Made by a program: the position numbers and the translations under genes. Below, piece after piece: positions 6,685 to 9,175 of a stretch of DNA of 9,175 bases. The stretch comes from Eubacterium sp. (GTDB lineage Bacteria > Bacillota_A > Clostridia > Peptostreptococcales > Anaerovoracaceae): contig JAETSS010000036.1 of NCBI GenBank assembly GCA_021769545.1, positions 1-9,175 of the forward strand, in the 5' to 3' direction. The notes below the pieces were generated by a model, which had not been told where the DNA came from, searched no databases, and saw nothing but the letters and a program-made list of their open reading frames with translations. Position 1 is the first letter of the stretch; each line of letters begins with the position of its first letter.

Positions 6685-8184
6685 TTACTCTTCTGACCAG
6701 TTCTTGGCTCTCTCAACCGCTCTGTGCCAGTTGTACAGCAGCGATTCTCTCTCGTCTACGCTCATCTTAGGCTCGTATCTTTTAGCGAGCTTCCAGTTTC
6801 CTTCAAGCTCCTGTATGGAATTGAATTCTCCTGCTCCAAAAGCTGCAAGCTGTGCTGCTCCCAGCGCCGTAGTGTCCTGGATCACCGGTACATCCACAGG
6901 GATGCCCAGGATATCCGACTGGAACTGCATCAGGAAATTGTTTGCAGCAGCTCCTCCGTCAGCTCTCAATATGGTTATCGGCATGCTTGCGTCCATGTTC
7001 ATGACATCCAGATTATCCTTCACCTGATATGCCGTAGACTCCAGCGTGGCTCTTACTATATGCTCTCTCGTGGTGCCGCCTGTTATTCCCACCATGGTTC
7101 CTCTGGCGTAGGAATCCCAGTGAGGCGCTGCCAGACCGGAAAATGCCGGTACGAAGTATACTCCGCCGTTGCTTCCGGCGTCGTATGCCATCTGCTCCGT
7201 TTCCGCAGCGTGGTTTATTATCTTCAGTCCGTCTCTGAGCCACTGAGTTGCCGCTCCCGTTATATATATACCTCCGTCAAGGGCGAAAGTCATTTTCTTG
7301 TTGAGTCTCCATGCCACCGTAGTGAGGAGTCCGTTCTTGGAATATACGGCCTTGTCTCCCGTGTTCATCAGCATGAAGCAGCCCGTTCCATAGGTGCATT
7401 TGATGGTTCCCGGTGAGAAGCATGCCTGACCGAACAGCGCTGCCTGCTGGTCTACCACAGAACCGGAAATAGGGATCTTCGCGCCCAGAAAATCCAGCGG
7501 ATCTGTATATCCGTATATCATGGCGCTGTCGCATATCTCCGGCAGCATGGACTTGCTTATCCCCAGGATATCGAGGATATCGTCGTCCCATTTGCCTGTA
7601 TGTATATTGAACATCATGGTCCTGGATGCGGTGGAGCAGTCTGTGACATGTACCTTACCGTGGGTCATCTTCCATATGAGCCATGAATCGAGAGTTCCTG
7701 CCAGTGCTCGTCCTTCCCTTATCTTCTCCTTGACGCCGTCTACATTGTCTATTATCCATTTGATCTTCGGACCGCTGAAATACGAGTCCGCCATAAGACC
7801 TGTCTTTTCCCTTATGAGTTCTCCGTGCTCCTTGGTGAGCTCATCGGCATAACGGGCCATTCGTCTGTCCTGCCATACTATGGCATTGTACAAAGGCGCG
7901 CCTGTTACCTTGTCCCAGAGCATTACCGTTTCGCCCTGATTGTCTATTCCTATGCATCTTATCTGATCTGCAGTGATGCCGCCCTTTTCGATGGCCATGC
8001 TCATGGATTCCAGTACCCTCTGCCATATCTCCATGGGATCGTGCTCTACCCATCCCGGCTTCGGATAGTACTGCTTATGCTCTTTGTAGCCTCTGGCTAC
8101 GATGTTCCATTTTTCATCCAGCAGCAACGTCGTCGTTCCTGTCGTTCCCTGGTCCAATCCTATATAATACTTTTTATTTTCCAT
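6685..8184 (-). CDS. glpK: Glycerol kinase-like FGGY carbohydrate kinase with altered substrate site
   Basis: The 499-residue cytosolic kinase matches GlpK in length and along its whole course; GlpK makes sn-glycerol 3-phosphate from glycerol and ATP. The ATP loop is LDQGTTGTTT (10-19), followed by PKPGWVEHDP, NAIVWQDRR, YFSGPK, DQQAALFGQ (247-253 region, catalytic base Asp245), TYGTGCFMLMNTG and the FGGY signature region around 350-384. Of the known glycerol contacts, Glu85, Trp104, Tyr135, Asp245 and Phe270 are kept, but the Arg of the usual NQRET motif is Gly84 (NQGET). The His that HPr phosphorylates in many Bacillota GlpK proteins (normally in a YHFYG loop) is Asp231 here (PLDFLG). AAGGAAGG eight bases before the ATG supports the start. 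It lies 44 bases after an AraC-family regulator and before an aminotransferase, with no glpF, glpD/glpO or glpP. Glycerol remains the default substrate, but another polyol or hydroxy compound is plausible. Confidence 0.88.
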   Translation of the reverse strand: MENKKYYIGLDQGTTGTTTLLLDEKWNIVARGYKEHKQYYPKPGWVEHDPMEIWQRVLESMSMAIEKGGITADQIRCIGIDNQGETVMLWDKVTGAPLYNAIVWQDRRMARYADELTKEHGELIREKTGLMADSYFSGPKIKWIIDNVDGVKEKIREGRALAGTLDSWLIWKMTHGKVHVTDCSTASRTMMFNIHTGKWDDDILDILGISKSMLPEICDSAMIYGYTDPLDFLGAKIPISGSVVDQQAALFGQACFSPGTIKCTYGTGCFMLMNTGDKAVYSKNGLLTTVAWRLNKKMTFALDGGIYITGAATQWLRDGLKIINHAAETEQMAYDAGSNGGVYFVPAFSGLAAPHWDSYARGTMVGITGGTTREHIVRATLESTAYQVKDNLDVMNMDASMPITILRADGGAAANNFLMQFQSDILGIPVDVPVIQDTTALGAAQLAAFGAGEFNSIQELEGNWKLAKRYEPKMSVDERESLLYNWHRAVERAKNWSEE

Positions 8185-8212
8185 GTCATTTTCCTTCCTT
8201 AAATAAAACCAT

Positions 8213-8227
8213 ATGAAAACGTCTGTA
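8213..8227 (+). promoter_or_regulatory. Weak cre-like (CcpA) sequence before glpK
   Basis: The 15-mer ATGAAAACGTCTGTA resembles the Bacillota catabolite-response consensus WTGNAANCGNWNNCW with two mismatches among the fixed positions. It lies in the gap between the AraC-type gene and the kinase gene. A single degenerate match in one orientation is weak evidence. Confidence 0.2.
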
Positions 8228-8228
8228 T

Positions 8229-9104
8229 CTATACGGAAATGTAATTATCTATGTGATCATAGTCCAGCGTGCTGAACAGATTTTTTCTGAATTCTCCCGA
8301 TGAACAGTGTATCAGCTTCTTGTACATCCTGTTCATATGAGCGTGATCGAAGAATCCGCTGTCTATGGCTATATCCATCAGCAGCATATCGCGATCCTCG
8401 ATTATCCTCATCATGGAAAGCTGCAGTCTTATTATCTGGGAATACAGCTTCGGTGAGATGCCTACGCACCGCTCAAACATCTTGCCTATGTTCCTGGATG
8501 TGAACCCCGTCTCCGCCGCAAGCTCCTCTACCTTGATGTTTCCCTGAGCCTGCAGAATCCTTTCGGTACAGTACTTTATGAGATACTTGTTGGATTCGCT
8601 GTGGAGATTCACTCTTATGACCTTGGATATGAGCCTTATCCTTTCCACCAGCTGCGTTTCCCTTTCCAAAATGGAAAGTATCTGTCTTCCTCCCGCGATG
8701 TTTTCCTTAAGGGGCAGCGCTTTATTGGTTATACTCCCGGCATGCTGCCCTGTCAGCGAATACCCTATCCCCGGCAGGAATCTGATGAATATATAATATT
8801 CGTCGGGTTCGATGGTTATCTTCTTTATCTCGTCGATGACTCCGCATATATATGCCCTTATGTTTTCACGTCTGCCGATAAACACCATGGCCATACATCC
8901 GTCGGGAACTATGGGCAGGACCTTCTTCTCCCCGGATATGGATTTTATGTAAAAGATATCCGCAACAGTGGTATAAAGGGGATGCCCGAATGTAACATCG
9001 ATCTTCTTGACCTCGAAGCCTTCATCTTCAAATATAAGCGGCTCGTACTGAGTTCTTTCCTCCGTAGGAGCCAAATACTGTTTTCTGCTTATTACAAATG
9101 ACAT
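8229..9104 (-). CDS. AraC-family transcriptional regulator
   Basis: The 291-residue protein has an N-terminal ligand or cofactor-sensing domain and a C-terminal AraC-type double helix-turn-helix. The N-terminal half carries the patterns VPDGCMAMVF (67-75) and IRFLPGIGYSLTG (107-119), typical of one AraC subgroup with a small beta-rich sensing domain. The DNA-binding region spans about 175-276: the first helix-turn-helix is around VEELAAETGFTSRNIGKMF (192-210) and the second around LLMDIAIDSGFFDHAHMNRM (241-260). The ATG at 9104 has AGGAAG five bases upstream. It is the first gene of an apparent operon with the GlpK-like kinase and the class V aminotransferase, so it most likely activates or represses that operon in response to the kinase substrate or product. 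The inducer cannot be deduced. Confidence 0.9.
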   Translation of the reverse strand: MSFVISRKQYLAPTEERTQYEPLIFEDEGFEVKKIDVTFGHPLYTTVADIFYIKSISGEKKVLPIVPDGCMAMVFIGRRENIRAYICGVIDEIKKITIEPDEYYIFIRFLPGIGYSLTGQHAGSITNKALPLKENIAGGRQILSILERETQLVERIRLISKVIRVNLHSESNKYLIKYCTERILQAQGNIKVEELAAETGFTSRNIGKMFERCVGISPKLYSQIIRLQLSMMRIIEDRDMLLMDIAIDSGFFDHAHMNRMYKKLIHCSSGEFRKNLFSTLDYDHIDNYISV

Positions 9105-9115
9105 ATTTTCTTCCT

Positions 9116-9130
9116 ATCGGTAAAAATCGG
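9116..9130. repeat. Short direct repeat in the leader of the AraC-family gene
   Basis: ATCGG occurs at 9116-9120 and 9126-9130, ten bases apart, one helical turn. The pair lies between the -10 element and the start codon of the regulator gene. AraC-family proteins often bind direct half-sites spaced by about one or two turns, so autoregulation is possible, but five-base repeats can arise by chance. Confidence 0.3.
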
Positions 9131-9152
9131 AACACACTTTTTTCTCACGTTT

Positions 9153-9161
9153 ATGATAGCA
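9153..9161 (-). promoter_or_regulatory. Extended -10 of the AraC-glpK-aminotransferase operon
   Basis: On the minus strand TGCTATCAT forms an extended -10 matching consensus at five of six hexamer positions. At a 17-base spacing the -35 would fall at 9176-9181, just outside the window, so the promoter cannot be completed here. No comparable promoter was found in the gaps before glpK or the aminotransferase. Confidence 0.5.
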
Positions 9162-9175
9162 TTGTGAAACTTTTA

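Overview
The window looks like an ordinary chromosomal segment of a low-to-moderate-GC Bacillota, most likely an anaerobic member of class Clostridia. The reasons are strong AGGAGG-type ribosome binding sites, GTG and TTG starts, heavy use of ATA (Ile) and AGA/AGG (Arg) codons, a YacL-type PIN/TRAM membrane protein next to MEP-pathway genes as in Bacillus-type genomes, and a HisJ-type PHP phosphatase. The species cannot be fixed from sequence alone. No rRNA, tRNA, CRISPR array, transposase, integrase or prophage gene was seen. No gene-free stretch exceeds about 210 bases.

Region 1 (1-2254, minus strand): a two-gene operon of a yacL-like PIN/TRAM membrane protein followed, two bases after its stop, by a fused ispDF gene. 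That gene encodes the third and fifth enzymes of the MEP isoprenoid pathway on one chain and runs off the left edge a few residues before its expected end. A good sigma-A-type promoter with an extended -10 lies upstream, in the 206-base divergent intergenic region.

Region 2 (2461-5410, plus strand): an OmpR/PhoB-family response regulator, its overlapping sensor histidine kinase (TTG start inside the regulator's last codons), and a PHP-family phosphatase of the histidinol-phosphatase (HisJ) type 9 bases downstream. The candidate promoter of this operon overlaps the yacL promoter back to back, so the two may interfere. A hairpin at 5446-5472 sits between this operon and the convergent one, and can serve as a terminator in both directions.

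Region 3 (5552-9104, minus strand): a three-gene set in transcription order. An AraC-family regulator is followed by a glycerol-kinase-like FGGY kinase and then a class V PLP aminotransferase related to 2-aminoethylphosphonate/serine/alanine-glyoxylate transaminases. The gaps are 44 and 41 bases, so they are probably one operon. This is the most interesting part. The kinase looks like GlpK overall, but the substrate-contacting Arg of the NQRET motif is Gly, the His phosphorylated by HPr in many Bacillota GlpK proteins is Asp, and none of the usual partners (glpF, glpD/glpO, glpP) is present. Its substrate may not be glycerol, and the aminotransferase beside it hints at a small pathway on an amino-alcohol or phosphonate-like compound. 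That is a hypothesis, not a demonstrated system.
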